Of a stretch of 64,000 bases of DNA, positions 22,329 through 32,221 are shown one piece after another. Positions within the stretch are counted from its first letter, which is position 1. Each line of letters starts with the position of its first letter. Where the stretch lies: NCBI RefSeq assembly GCF_946404245.1, contig NZ_CAMJCX010000003.1, positions 1 to 64,000 of the forward strand, given 5' to 3'. The stretch comes from an uncultured Methanobrevibacter sp. GTDB taxonomy: Archaea; Methanobacteriota; Methanobacteria; Methanobacteriales; Methanobacteriaceae. The notes beneath the pieces were generated by a model. The model was given only the letters and a program-made list of their open reading frames with translations. It did not search any database and was not told the origin of the DNA. The position numbers and the translations under genes are program-made.

Positions 22329-24158
22329 CTAATTTTTTACCCGTACCACCGCTTCCTTGAAAAAGTCCGGAATCAGTGATCTATACATTGGACTTTTGAA
22401 TAACATGTTAATGTCACTGTCAATAATGTATGTGTAGCAAGAATCGTCCTCTGCCCTCATACCACGACCATACGCCTGCATTAGAGTCATTACAGTCTTA
22501 TATGCATACCATTTTTTATCCCTTTTCATCCTCATATTAACCTGTTTGTCTCCAAGATATGGGAATGGCATCTTATAGATAATCTGGAACCTACATTTAT
22601 CATAAGGCAAGTCCACACCCTCACTCATTGACGGGGAAACCAGCACCAATGGATTTTCATCTTTTTCAAAGAAATTCAATATCTGCTCCCTGTTTTTTGA
22701 AGTGTGTGAAATTAATCTTGAATTATACAGGTTATTAAGGATATACTGCTGACATTTATAACTGTGAGTGTGAATCAATCCCTTATCGCCCTCATGCTTT
22801 TTAAGGATTTCCTGAAGTATAGGGATTGTTTTTGGAGCAGTGTTCTTGATTCTGTTGGCTGACATCTTACCTGCCAGATTAAGAATAATAGGCCTTTTCT
22901 CTTTTGTGAATGGACTGTCAACCTTAATATGATATACCTCATTAGGATTTAATCCCAACCATTTGGAAAACATCTTGTGGGAAAGGATTGTAGCACTCAT
23001 AAAGATAACCACATCACCATATTTCAACAGATTGTTTTTCGCATAATGGTGAACCCTTAACGGCTTGAAGACAACTCCGCTTTCCTCCGCATCGATGACC
23101 CAGTTTTTAGGTTCTTTTTCCAGGTTATTTGCAAGGGTTTTCAGTCTGGATATTGTTGACCTGATTCTGTCCGCCTTATTCTTCTTGACATCTTTTAAAT
23201 CAATTTCTTCATAGCTTTCCCTAATAGCTTCAATTTCCATTATCCAATCTTTAATGTCACCATCTTTTATTGTTTGCGGAGAAATTACCTTGCTGATGTC
23301 TTTTTCAAGAACCCTATTATATAATGCAACCTCCATTGTTGCCATCAGCTTATTTTCAATGTTGTGGGCCTCATCCAAAATCAGCAGTGAACGTGGGGCA
23401 AAGTGCTTTACATAATTCAGCTCCACTATTGCATAATCATAATTCATCAGAGTTATTGGAGAGTTTATTGCATTGGCCTTCTGGTTCCAATAGTGACAGT
23501 GATTTGGGGATTGATAAAAAATAGCCCCACCAAATGAATCTTCAAAAGCCAGTTCAGAGTCCAAAGAAGGATTTTTAGCAATCCCATAAGGACAGAAGAA
23601 ATTGCTTGAAGTTGTAGTGGTTTTACATGTACCCATATCACAGGTCATTTCCAGATTGCTGTTAAGGCATGCGAAGTTTCCCCTTCCCTTAACTAACGGG
23701 AACTCGAACTCATCTGAATACTGTGACTGTAACTGTTTGGTCATTGTCAATATATATGCGGATTCATACATTTTCGCAAGTGTTGTGGCAATGGCGGACT
23801 TTCCTGTACCGGTACCTGCCTCCAAAATAATGTATTTATAACCTTGACGAATCGCATCATTTATATTTTGAATTATGTCCAGCTGACCGAATCTAGGCTC
23901 TTCAAATGGAAAATTTTCTATTATCTCATCATCAATATGAGGGTAAATCTCTTTTAGATATGCAACTGTGCCCTCATCCAATTTATGATTGTCGATTGAA
24001 TAGACTTCAGGGATTTCATCATCCAAAATAGAGTGTGTAACCTTCTTTTGAAAACTAAATAAATTAGTAGGGCCTTTTGACTTCTCATTACTTGAATTTC
24101 CACAAGTACAATTACTTTTTAACATGCCGCAATTTGGGCAAAACATCGAATTTGACAT
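22329..24158 (-). CDS. DinG/XPD-family superfamily 2 helicase with N-terminal zinc motif
   Basis: EAGTGTGKSAIATTLA Walker A, LILDEAHNIENK (DEAH), QAYGRGMRAEDD motif VI. Confidence 0.92.
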   Translation of the reverse strand: MSNSMFCPNCGMLKSNCTCGNSSNEKSKGPTNLFSFQKKVTHSILDDEIPEVYSIDNHKLDEGTVAYLKEIYPHIDDEIIENFPFEEPRFGQLDIIQNINDAIRQGYKYIILEAGTGTGKSAIATTLAKMYESAYILTMTKQLQSQYSDEFEFPLVKGRGNFACLNSNLEMTCDMGTCKTTTTSSNFFCPYGIAKNPSLDSELAFEDSFGGAIFYQSPNHCHYWNQKANAINSPITLMNYDYAIVELNYVKHFAPRSLLILDEAHNIENKLMATMEVALYNRVLEKDISKVISPQTIKDGDIKDWIMEIEAIRESYEEIDLKDVKKNKADRIRSTISRLKTLANNLEKEPKNWVIDAEESGVVFKPLRVHHYAKNNLLKYGDVVIFMSATILSHKMFSKWLGLNPNEVYHIKVDSPFTKEKRPIILNLAGKMSANRIKNTAPKTIPILQEILKKHEGDKGLIHTHSYKCQQYILNNLYNSRLISHTSKNREQILNFFEKDENPLVLVSPSMSEGVDLPYDKCRFQIIYKMPFPYLGDKQVNMRMKRDKKWYAYKTVMTLMQAYGRGMRAEDDSCYTYIIDSDINMLFKSPMYRSLIPDFFKEAVVRVKN

Positions 24159-24253
24159 TAAAAATATATTAGTTAGTATAATATAAATAAATTATAGGAA
24201 GAGCATTTGAAAATAAATATTCAAATTTAATTATTGTTATTATACGTGATATT

Positions 24254-24958
24254 ATGGCGGAAAAAGGAAAATTATACGGAATTGGTGTTGGACCTGGAGA
24301 TACTGAATTACTGACATTGAAAGCGGCAAGAATATTAAAAACCGTTCCGGTCGTATTTACACCAAAATCAGCTAAAGAAAAAGAAAGTATTGCATTATCA
24401 ATTGTAAGGCCAGTACTTGAAGAAAGAAAAGATTACAAAAGATTAATGCTTGTTACTCCTATTTTTCCAATGATAGAAGATAAAGAGGAACTTGAAAAAA
24501 TATGGACAAGCGCTTCAGAAATGATTGCACAATACCTTGACAGCGGAAGAGACGTTGCATTCATCACACTCGGCGATCCGTCCGTATTCAGTACATATTC
24601 ATATCTTCAAAAGAAATTAAAAGGAAAATATGAAATTGAAACCGTTCCTGGAATCACTTCATTTACTGCATGTGCCGCTGCCAGAAACGAGGCATTGGTT
24701 GAACAAAACGATGTATTGACTGTTGTTCCTAAAATTGACGATAGGTTAGAACAAATTCTTGAATACAGTGATTCTGTAGTTTTGATGAAAGCTTCCAGAA
24801 ACACTTCACAATTGGAACAGATAATAGAAGAAAAAGAAAGACCTAAAGATATCTATTCAGTGCAAAACTGCACACGCGAAAATGAAAAAGTAATTGAAGG
24901 ATTTTCTAATGAAAAACCTTACCTTACAACTACAATCATCAAATTCAAGGATGACTAG
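24254..24958 (+). CDS. cbiL: Precorrin-2/cobalt-factor II C20-methyltransferase
   Basis: LYGIGVGPGDTELLTLKAARIL, FITLGDPSVFSTY, VPGITSF. Confidence 0.94.
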   Translation: MAEKGKLYGIGVGPGDTELLTLKAARILKTVPVVFTPKSAKEKESIALSIVRPVLEERKDYKRLMLVTPIFPMIEDKEELEKIWTSASEMIAQYLDSGRDVAFITLGDPSVFSTYSYLQKKLKGKYEIETVPGITSFTACAAARNEALVEQNDVLTVVPKIDDRLEQILEYSDSVVLMKASRNTSQLEQIIEEKERPKDIYSVQNCTRENEKVIEGFSNEKPYLTTTIIKFKDD

Positions 24959-25725
24959 TAGTTTTTAATTGCTAAAGGCTCAATTTCAAATACGCATTTT
25001 TCGTCTCCCATTGTATAACATTGTGTTTCAATAACACTTACAGGGAGATTGAAAAATTCTGTAAATAGACCTTCAAATATGCCAGTGTCCAAAAAGCATG
25101 CTGGTTTTCCTGTTTTTGGAAGCAACTCACATTCAAAACAATCGTAAGTTGTTATCTTGATTATTTGACCAACGTCAAAAGTGAGTCTGCCTAAACCTTT
25201 TCTTTGCCAGAATTCGGCAATATTATTCATGAAAATATCCAAATCATCATCATATAACTTTTCAAAAATAGATTTGCCTATGCTGTTACCTGTTGATTGC
25301 ATGATTGGATCTATATTTATTCCTTCCTGAATAAGCATTGCTTTTAATGTGTGGAACAGCAATGTGGAAAATTCGGCATCCTCATCGACAATGTTTTTAA
25401 TTAAGTAATTGGATTGGGTTTCTTCAATTTGCTTTGGCTCGGACAGTTCAACTGAACCAATGTATTTTGAATTCAGGAAAAATATTTTCTTTCTGTTGTC
25501 AACAGGGTGAACTCTGTATGATATAATTCCTTTTTCTCTTAAGCTTTTAAGGTGGACTGAAACTGTGGACTTTGATTTTCCTGTGTTACTGACTATTTCA
25601 TCAAATTCCATATCACGGTCTCTAAGCATTTCCAAAATTGTAAGTTTTACTGGACTTTTGATTACGTTTACCCCTATGCTGTCATCGACATTAGAGAAAA
25701 TTTGTATAGGTTTTTGTTCGCTCAT
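24955..25725 (-). CDS. ArsR-type HTH + V4R domain regulator, MsvR-like
   Basis: N-terminal wHTH (NTGKSKSTVSVHLKSLREKGIISYRV); C-terminal V4R with five cysteines (DCFEC, PACF, QCYTMGDEKC). Met at 25725 taken as start. Confidence 0.82.
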   Translation of the reverse strand: MSEQKPIQIFSNVDDSIGVNVIKSPVKLTILEMLRDRDMEFDEIVSNTGKSKSTVSVHLKSLREKGIISYRVHPVDNRKKIFFLNSKYIGSVELSEPKQIEETQSNYLIKNIVDEDAEFSTLLFHTLKAMLIQEGINIDPIMQSTGNSIGKSIFEKLYDDDLDIFMNNIAEFWQRKGLGRLTFDVGQIIKITTYDCFECELLPKTGKPACFLDTGIFEGLFTEFFNLPVSVIETQCYTMGDEKCVFEIEPLAIKNY

Positions 25726-25859
25726 TTGTACTATCCCCCAATATATAATCATATTTAATATTTTCTAAGTTAATAAATCTAACTGAAATGAAAAAAAGCT
25801 TATTTGTTCAATATTTATTTAAAAAAAATAAACAAGAATAAAAACAAGAAATGAAAAAA

Positions 25860-25899
25860 ATACGAACTGTTCGTTTAAAACTTATAAAACAGTTCGTAT
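25860..25899. promoter_or_regulatory. Operator-like inverted repeat ATACGAACTGTT-N16-AACAGTTCGTAT upstream of the MsvR-like gene
   Basis: 12-bp perfect arms; contains ACGAA-CTG-TTCGT core palindrome. Confidence 0.6.
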
Positions 25900-25905
25900 A
25901 CCAAA

Positions 25906-26655
25906 CTATAAACGGAATAATCTTTTTGCGTTTCGAGTCGTTGTTTCGATGACTTCATCTTCTTTCATGTCCAATTCATGTGACAATTTTTGTATAATAT
26001 ACCCAATGTTGAGTGACGTGTTTTTTTGCCCCCTTTTCTCTTCGGGAGCTAAATAAGGGGAATCGGTTTCAACAAGAATATGATTAACATCAATGCTTTT
26101 TGCCGTTTTTATTGTTTTCTTGTTGTTTTTGTGAGTAACCGGTCCTGCAATTCCAATAAAAAAGCCCAATTTGATGAACTGCTGCGCCATTTCGGCAGAA
26201 CCAAGATAGCAATGCATGGATCCTGCCACATCATGCCTTTTCAATATGTCATAGGTGTCCTGCATTGCCTTTCTTGAATGGACTATCACCGGCAGGTCGT
26301 GTTTTTCAGCAAGGCCGAGCATATTTTCAAACAGTTCAATCTGGCAGTCTTTGTTGTCCTTTGTGTGATAATAGTCAAGGCCAATCTCTCCCACTGCAAC
26401 AACATTTTCATTCTTGAGCTGCTCGTCCAATAAAGAGATATCCTCATCGGTTGCATCATCTGCAAATGAATAGAGATACCCTAAAGCGGCATGGACATTT
26501 TCATATTTTTCAGCCAGCTCCAATACTTCCAAGTTGCTAGGAGGGTCTGTCCCGTTCACAATCATGTGAATATCCCTTTTTGCAGCTTCTTTTATGATTT
26601 CTTCTGCATTTTCCATTTCGCTTTTGTAAATGTGGCAATGAGTATCTATAATCAT
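25906..26655 (-). CDS. tatD: TatD-family deoxyribonuclease
   Basis: MIIDTHCHIY, VGEIGLDYY, PVIVHSRKA, LVETDSPYLAP motifs. Confidence 0.95.
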   Translation of the reverse strand: MIIDTHCHIYKSEMENAEEIIKEAAKRDIHMIVNGTDPPSNLEVLELAEKYENVHAALGYLYSFADDATDEDISLLDEQLKNENVVAVGEIGLDYYHTKDNKDCQIELFENMLGLAEKHDLPVIVHSRKAMQDTYDILKRHDVAGSMHCYLGSAEMAQQFIKLGFFIGIAGPVTHKNNKKTIKTAKSIDVNHILVETDSPYLAPEEKRGQKNTSLNIGYIIQKLSHELDMKEDEVIETTTRNAKRLFRL

Positions 26656-26738
26656 GAAAAATCACTATTGGATAAATTTTTATGTTATCTAATCAATAGT
26701 TATATTGTAAATTAAATTATATTTTTTGGTGAAATGAG

Positions 26739-27449
26739 ATGGATGAGAAGTTTTCAAGAACAGAAATGTTAATTGGAAATGATGGAATGGAAAAGTTGAG
26801 CGATGCAAAGGTTGCCGTTTTCGGACTTGGCGGCGTTGGCTCTTTTGTTTGCGAAGGACTTGCAAGAAGCGGAATAGGGAATTTTGTTTTAATCGACTTT
26901 GACAAGGTGGACGAAAGCAACATCAACAGACAGCTGATTGCAACCGTTGATACAATCGGCAGGCATAAAGTTGACGTGATGGCTGAAAGAATCCTTAAAA
27001 TCAATCCTGATGCGAATGTTGAAACATATAAGGAATTCTACATGGCCGATTGTGAAATAGACATCATTACCAAGGATTTGTCCTATGCCGTTGACTGCGT
27101 GGATACGATAATGGCAAAGATTGCAATTATCTGCAAATGCGACGAACTTGGCGTTCCGGTCATCTCTTCAATGGGAACCGGTAACAAGTTGGACCCGACA
27201 ATGTTTGAAGTGGCGGACATTTATGAAACCTCAGTTTGCCCTCTCGCCAAAATAATGAAAAAGGACCTCAGAAAGAGAAATATCAAGAAATGTAAGGTCG
27301 TATATTCACAGGAACATGCCATCAACACAAATGACCATCCGATAAATAAGGACCTGAAATTCAAGGTGAAAGGAAGCGTTTCATTCGTGCCGTCTGTAGC
27401 CGGACTTACAATTGCAGGTGAAGTGATAAAAGATATTGCAGGCAAATAG
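26739..27449 (+). CDS. ThiF/E1-like enzyme, TcdA (CsdL)-type
   Basis: VFGLGGVGSFVCEGLARSGIGNFVLIDFDKVDESNINRQ plus TcdA-like length and C-terminus. Confidence 0.85.
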   Translation: MDEKFSRTEMLIGNDGMEKLSDAKVAVFGLGGVGSFVCEGLARSGIGNFVLIDFDKVDESNINRQLIATVDTIGRHKVDVMAERILKINPDANVETYKEFYMADCEIDIITKDLSYAVDCVDTIMAKIAIICKCDELGVPVISSMGTGNKLDPTMFEVADIYETSVCPLAKIMKKDLRKRNIKKCKVVYSQEHAINTNDHPINKDLKFKVKGSVSFVPSVAGLTIAGEVIKDIAGK

Positions 27450-27472
27450 TATCACATTTAGGAGATGATTTT

Positions 27473-27865
27473 ATGGATGAAGAAATAATTTTTAAACCTG
27501 TTGGCTACATTAAGTCCCCCTACGAGGATGTTGAGAATATGCCTAAGTCCACTAGAGAATCTGGAGATGTTGAAGCTGAAATTATCATCAATGAAAAGTA
27601 TCTGGAAAGCATGTCCAGCATGAAAGCCGGTGAAGAATACATGGTATTATTCCATTTTCACAAATCAGAAGGATTCAAGCAAAGAGTCCCTTTTAGGGGA
27701 AACGGTCCGATAAAGGGATTGTTCTCAACCCATGCCCCGAATAGGCCAAATCCGATTGGCATTTCCACAATCAAAATTAAAGAGATAAAAGGCAATATCA
27801 TCAGATTTACCGGTGTTGACATGCTGAACGGCACCCCAGTACTTGACATTAAGGATATTATTTGA
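27473..27865 (+). CDS. trmO: TrmO/TsaA-type tRNA methyltransferase
   Basis: VGYIKSPY, FSTHAPNRPNPIGIS, VDMLNGTPVLDIKDI motifs. Confidence 0.93.
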   Translation: MDEEIIFKPVGYIKSPYEDVENMPKSTRESGDVEAEIIINEKYLESMSSMKAGEEYMVLFHFHKSEGFKQRVPFRGNGPIKGLFSTHAPNRPNPIGISTIKIKEIKGNIIRFTGVDMLNGTPVLDIKDII

Positions 27866-27881
27866 AAAAAGAATAGATAAA

Positions 27882-28499
27882 ATGTCAAATGAAAAAGATG
27901 CACTAAAAGAATTAAGAGCTATAACAAAAAATAAGGAATGCTGGAAAGAAAATACTGACAATGTTGCCAGCAAATTGAATGAAAATTATTCGTCAAACGT
28001 TAAGGCAAAGGCATTATGGATTCTTGGAGAGATGGGACTGAAGTACCCTGAAGAGATAGAAGGATATGTCAGAGATATTGTCTGCTACATGGAAGACGAA
28101 AATCCCAAATTGCGGGAAAGATCAACAAATGCTCTGGGAAGAATAGGGCGAGGCGATGAAAATCTGATAATACCGTATTTAGATAAACTAATGGCTATGA
28201 AAGACGATGAATCTGAAAACGTCAGACATGCATTCATCTGGGCCTGTGAAAACATTGCAACAAACGCACCCGAACTATTTTTAGAAAAACTCGAAATTTT
28301 TTTAGAAATGATTTCAGATTCAAGCGATAAGGTCAGGATTGAAGCGCCTGAAATGTTTAGAGTTGTCGGAAAACAAAAGCCGGACCACGTAAAACCCTAC
28401 CTGGAAAAATTAGAATGGATTTCGCAAAATGATGAAAACCCTATTGTCCGAATCCACAGCGAGGGTGCAATTCGAATTACAAAAAGAGCCTTGAAATAA
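27882..28499 (+). CDS. HEAT-repeat protein
   Basis: Repeated alpha-helical units (LWILGEMG..., STNALGRIG..., AFIWACENIA...). Confidence 0.75.
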   Translation: MSNEKDALKELRAITKNKECWKENTDNVASKLNENYSSNVKAKALWILGEMGLKYPEEIEGYVRDIVCYMEDENPKLRERSTNALGRIGRGDENLIIPYLDKLMAMKDDESENVRHAFIWACENIATNAPELFLEKLEIFLEMISDSSDKVRIEAPEMFRVVGKQKPDHVKPYLEKLEWISQNDENPIVRIHSEGAIRITKRALK

Positions 28500-28527
28500 T
28501 ATATATCACAAACTTGAGAGTGTAATC

Positions 28528-29271
28528 ATGGACAAAAATGTAAAATATTTCCTTCTAGCTATATTACTGATTGCGAATTTAATTTACCAATTCACTTATA
28601 ATTTTAGTTTATGGAATATTTTCACATCTTCCCTAGTAATCATCATTCTGGTTTACCAGTTTGCTGATATCCCTCAAAATAAGATTTCTAAATTCCTAAC
28701 ATATGTAATGATGGTTGTTTGTCTCATTGAGACTTACATCGGAATAAAAAACAATGACTGGCTTTTAGCATACGGATATTTTGGTTTTTTATTGCTTTTG
28801 CTCTGGGTATGCCTCGAACCTACATTAGACATGCTGGCCAGATTCTTTTTAAGACACAATCATTTTTCAACAGCTTTAAAATTTGCAAACTGTTCCATAT
28901 TCATATTTGGAAAGAAATCTTACATTTTAGCCATCAAAGGGAGTGCTTTAAACACGCTCAAACGCTACGATGAGGCATTAGTTAGCTTGGAAGAATCCCA
29001 GAAACTAGGATATGACCATCCGTTTCTTTATGCAAATCTAGGCTATTGCAACAGTTATCTGGGAAATTATGAAAAAGCACTAGATTACTTCAAATTAGCA
29101 TCAGAGATTGAACCTAATGAATTTGGACATTTATATAACATTTCCAAAATATCAATTGGATTGGGAAACTACGATGAAGCATTATATTATATAAATAAGG
29201 CACGTGAATTAAATGAGAATGATGAATTGTTGGATGAGCTAATTGAAGACATTAATAATCTATCCGATTAA
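28528..29271 (+). CDS. Membrane-anchored TPR protein
   Basis: Three or four N-terminal hydrophobic helices then TPR units (YANLGYCNSYLGNYEKALDYFKLASEIEP...). Confidence 0.8.
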   Translation: MDKNVKYFLLAILLIANLIYQFTYNFSLWNIFTSSLVIIILVYQFADIPQNKISKFLTYVMMVVCLIETYIGIKNNDWLLAYGYFGFLLLLLWVCLEPTLDMLARFFLRHNHFSTALKFANCSIFIFGKKSYILAIKGSALNTLKRYDEALVSLEESQKLGYDHPFLYANLGYCNSYLGNYEKALDYFKLASEIEPNEFGHLYNISKISIGLGNYDEALYYINKARELNENDELLDELIEDINNLSD

Positions 29272-29304
29272 CTTTTAAAAACTAATTTCAAAGTTTAAAC
29301 AAGA

Positions 29305-30309
29305 CTATTGAAAGCCTATTCCAGACAATCTCCTGTATCTCAAGACGAAACGCGTAATAATTAAAGTTAAACCTTCAAAAAACCAAATTGGGAATAAAAA
29401 TTTGGGATTCATATTAAAGTATCCGACCAGTGTAAATAATCCTGCAAATAAAGCCCATAATCCCGCATCGATTCCAATTCCAAGTATTGACAAAAATAAT
29501 GATTTTTTATAATAATAAGCAGTGATTATTATAGATCCAAATAAAATTATTCCAGCAAAACTCCTTGAATCCAGTTGCAAAACATTATAATATTTATAAA
29601 AAATAAAAGAGATTACAAACAATGAAACAAAAGATAACATGAAACATGATTTTACTTTATACATATCAATATCTTTTTCCTGTTTATTCAATTCAGCAAC
29701 CCTTTTTGATTCAATTATCTTTAAATCCCTAGAGGTTATATCTATACTGAATTTAAATGCCAGATAAAACGCATTGAAGATTATAAATGCATCGATTAAT
29801 GATGGTATAAGAGTAAGTTCATAAAATATCACTTCACATACAAACATTGATAAAAAAGACAATTCACAAAAGACCAAAAAGCTCCAGAAATTTACCTTCA
29901 ATCTGGAATCACATTTATTAGCCATGACCTGATACAGATTATAGCTGAAAAACAGGCTAATAAATACTGAAAAAAATATCAGACAATATTCCACACCGTC
30001 AAGATTATAAGCAAATGTACTTGCCATAACGTTTTCAGCTAAAAAAACCCCCACTAATAAAATAACAAACAGAATGCATGAAAGTGCAATATGAAAATTT
30101 TTAGATTTGCCGATATAATATGCAATGACAAGCGCAACAATTGAAGAACTTATAATTTGGCATATCAATATCCCAAATGGAGTAAATGGTGAGTAAACAA
30201 GAAATTCCTGCAGATATAGTGAAAAATATACCAATGATAGAAACATTGTAATTGCCAAAATAATCTTAAAGCAATATATGTTTTTTCTCACAAATGTTTC
30301 TACACTCAA
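29305..30309 (-). CDS. Polytopic membrane protein of unknown function
   Basis: Multiple hydrophobic helices over 334 aa; no family recognised. Confidence 0.65.
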   Translation of the reverse strand: MSVETFVRKNIYCFKIILAITMFLSLVYFSLYLQEFLVYSPFTPFGILICQIISSSIVALVIAYYIGKSKNFHIALSCILFVILLVGVFLAENVMASTFAYNLDGVEYCLIFFSVFISLFFSYNLYQVMANKCDSRLKVNFWSFLVFCELSFLSMFVCEVIFYELTLIPSLIDAFIIFNAFYLAFKFSIDITSRDLKIIESKRVAELNKQEKDIDMYKVKSCFMLSFVSLFVISFIFYKYYNVLQLDSRSFAGIILFGSIIITAYYYKKSLFLSILGIGIDAGLWALFAGLFTLVGYFNMNPKFLFPIWFFEGLTLIITRFVLRYRRLSGIGFQ

Positions 30310-30411
30310 AATACTATCTCCACTAACAAATAATAATTAGTTTATCTTTATCATGCTATTTAATTGTAATGATTATTTTATATCAGCCATTATTATATTA
30401 AAACCTAAACA

Positions 30412-30445
30412 AACTGTTCGTATAAAACATATGATATAGTTCGCA
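30412..30445. promoter_or_regulatory. Related operator-like element AACTGTTCGTATAAAACATATGATATAGTTCGCA
   Basis: 28/34 identical by hand alignment to the element at 25860-25899. Confidence 0.5.
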
Positions 30446-30516
30446 ACATTATCAATTTTCAGTAAATCTCAACATATTATTTTTAAATAATTATGTGGTT
30501 TAAAGAGTAAATAATG

Positions 30517-30882
30517 TTATGATGTAACCAGTTCAGATTCAATAGCAGGAATACCATTTAAATTAGTTGTGATTCTATTCATTCCAAAAGTTTGTGTTTT
30601 ATTATGGACCGGAACTGCTAATTTGACTTTTAAATTTATAGCTTCTTCAGTGATTATTGATTGAATAGTAATTTTAGTTAAATTATTAAAATGACTTTTA
30701 TCCAGATTGAATATTTTAGATGCATTTAGAAATTCAAATGCAACAGGTTTACCATCTTTATCAATATCCAGAATCACATCATTGTCTAATTCAAGTGAAA
30801 CTTCATATTCATAATCATCAACACAATATATGAATAATGAGTCCCCTTGACGATCATAATCATATACTACTTTGTTATTCAT
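30517..30882 (-). CDS. DUF2283-family protein (antitoxin-like)
   Basis: DYDRQGDSLFIYCVDDYEYEVSLELDNDVILDIDKDGKPVAFEFLNAS matches the DUF2283 pattern. Confidence 0.75.
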   Translation of the reverse strand: MNNKVVYDYDRQGDSLFIYCVDDYEYEVSLELDNDVILDIDKDGKPVAFEFLNASKIFNLDKSHFNNLTKITIQSIITEEAINLKVKLAVPVHNKTQTFGMNRITTNLNGIPAIESELVTS

Positions 30883-31190
30883 TTTCTCACCCTTTTATTT
30901 CTATAAGTTTCCATAACAGTTACAAATTTCACTTCTCTATTATCATTTATACCTATCACTAATGATATATCTTTTGTAGGTCTCTGATTGTGTTCAAAAT
31001 ATAATCTAAATTTATTGTAATCTTGCTTGATAATCCCCATTAATGGATTGTGTAAGAATGTTTCAAAGATTAAGCCAAAATCTCCAATCCGTTGAATATT
31101 CCTAACATCAAAATGTTTAGTATCAGGCATGAATGATTCATCACATGAATTAATTATTTCAATTGCCTCTTCAATAGAATAATTTCTCAT
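30879..31190 (-). CDS. Possible DUF4258/BECR-like small protein (toxin-like partner)
   Basis: 103 aa, ATGA overlap with the DUF2283 gene; C-terminal strand pattern ISLVIGINDNREVKFVTVMETYRNKRV. Confidence 0.5.
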   Translation of the reverse strand: MRNYSIEEAIEIINSCDESFMPDTKHFDVRNIQRIGDFGLIFETFLHNPLMGIIKQDYNKFRLYFEHNQRPTKDISLVIGINDNREVKFVTVMETYRNKRVRK

Positions 31191-31360
31191 TTTTAAAACC
31201 TTTATTTTATATTTTAAAAAATTTAATTTAATATTATTTTAAATTACGAATTTTATAAGCTTTTTGTTTTAAATGAATACAATATTATAAAGTTAAAGCA
31301 ATTTTACAAAAGTAGAGCAATTTTTATAAAAGAAATTTCCCAAAGACAAAATCTATAAAA

Positions 31361-31399
31361 ATACGAATAATTCGTATAAAACTAATAAAAAAGTTCCGA
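31361..31399. promoter_or_regulatory. Related operator-like element ATACGAATAATTCGTATAAAACTAATAAAAAAGTTCCGA
   Basis: Perfect palindrome ATACGAA-TAA-TTCGTAT at 31361-31377; 26/34 positions shared with the element at 25860-25899. Confidence 0.55.
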
Positions 31400-31710
31400 T
31401 ACTTATCGATTCGGACCACTAAAACTCTAATACAAACTTTATTTTTTACAAGTGATAAAATTTTTGGAAGGCCTTTGCTGACATTATTATTTCATTTATA
31501 TAAACAATATAATAAAAAGGATAATAAAGCTCTATTAGGCCCGAAACATTAATTTAATGCTTACCGAGGCATTTGCGATTTATACATTTGACTTTTTTTA
31601 TAGACAATTTATGTTTTAATGTTTAGCAAAATTTCGAAAAATACAAGGCTTATGGACACAATTTTTTCTCAAAAAAATGAACAGTTTAACAATAAATACT
31701 AATAGAAATG

Positions 31711-31718
31711 TTTATATA
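31711..31718 (+). promoter_or_regulatory. Strong TATA-box candidate (TTTATATA)
   Basis: Sequence TTTATATATCC; no protein gene over 60 aa starts until 32332. Confidence 0.45.
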
Positions 31719-31757
31719 TCCAAATTAACAAACTATCAACTAGCCTCCACCATTGAA

Positions 31758-31796
31758 GTAAATTTTACGAAGTGAAATCAACTTTTCACGGTGAAA
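31758..31796. repeat. Compact inverted-repeat cluster: GTAAATTTTAC; GTGAAA-TCAACT-TTTCAC-G-GTGAAA
   Basis: Read directly: 31758-31768, 31772-31777, 31784-31789, 31791-31796. Confidence 0.8.
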
Positions 31797-32221
31797 CAAC
31801 TTTTTTTGGTGAGGCCTGAAAATCAATTTAGAGAGGTAAAATACTAGAAAAGAAATACTAAAAATGAAATCATGAAAAAAGGATTATAAAAAAAATTCTT
31901 AATTGAATGACGAGCTATTAAGATATTTTTAGAATAATCCCATGGGCAGTGAGAAAAATAAAAATAATTAGACACGTCGCGAAACTATGTTAAAAATTAA
32001 TATTTTCCAAAACTTAACCCAATAACTAGTTTATTTTAAGGAATATATAAAGATTGTCAAATCCAAAAAAGAGAAACTTATCTTATTCTAAATATTGGCT
32101 AAAAGATGGAGAATTGATTTTGCCGATGCTATTTATTTTTTAAAAATTTCCTGACCCCACGAGCTTAGACTGTCGAATTTATAATCCTCCCATGAAGGGA
32201 AAAACAGGAGAGGAAAAAACC

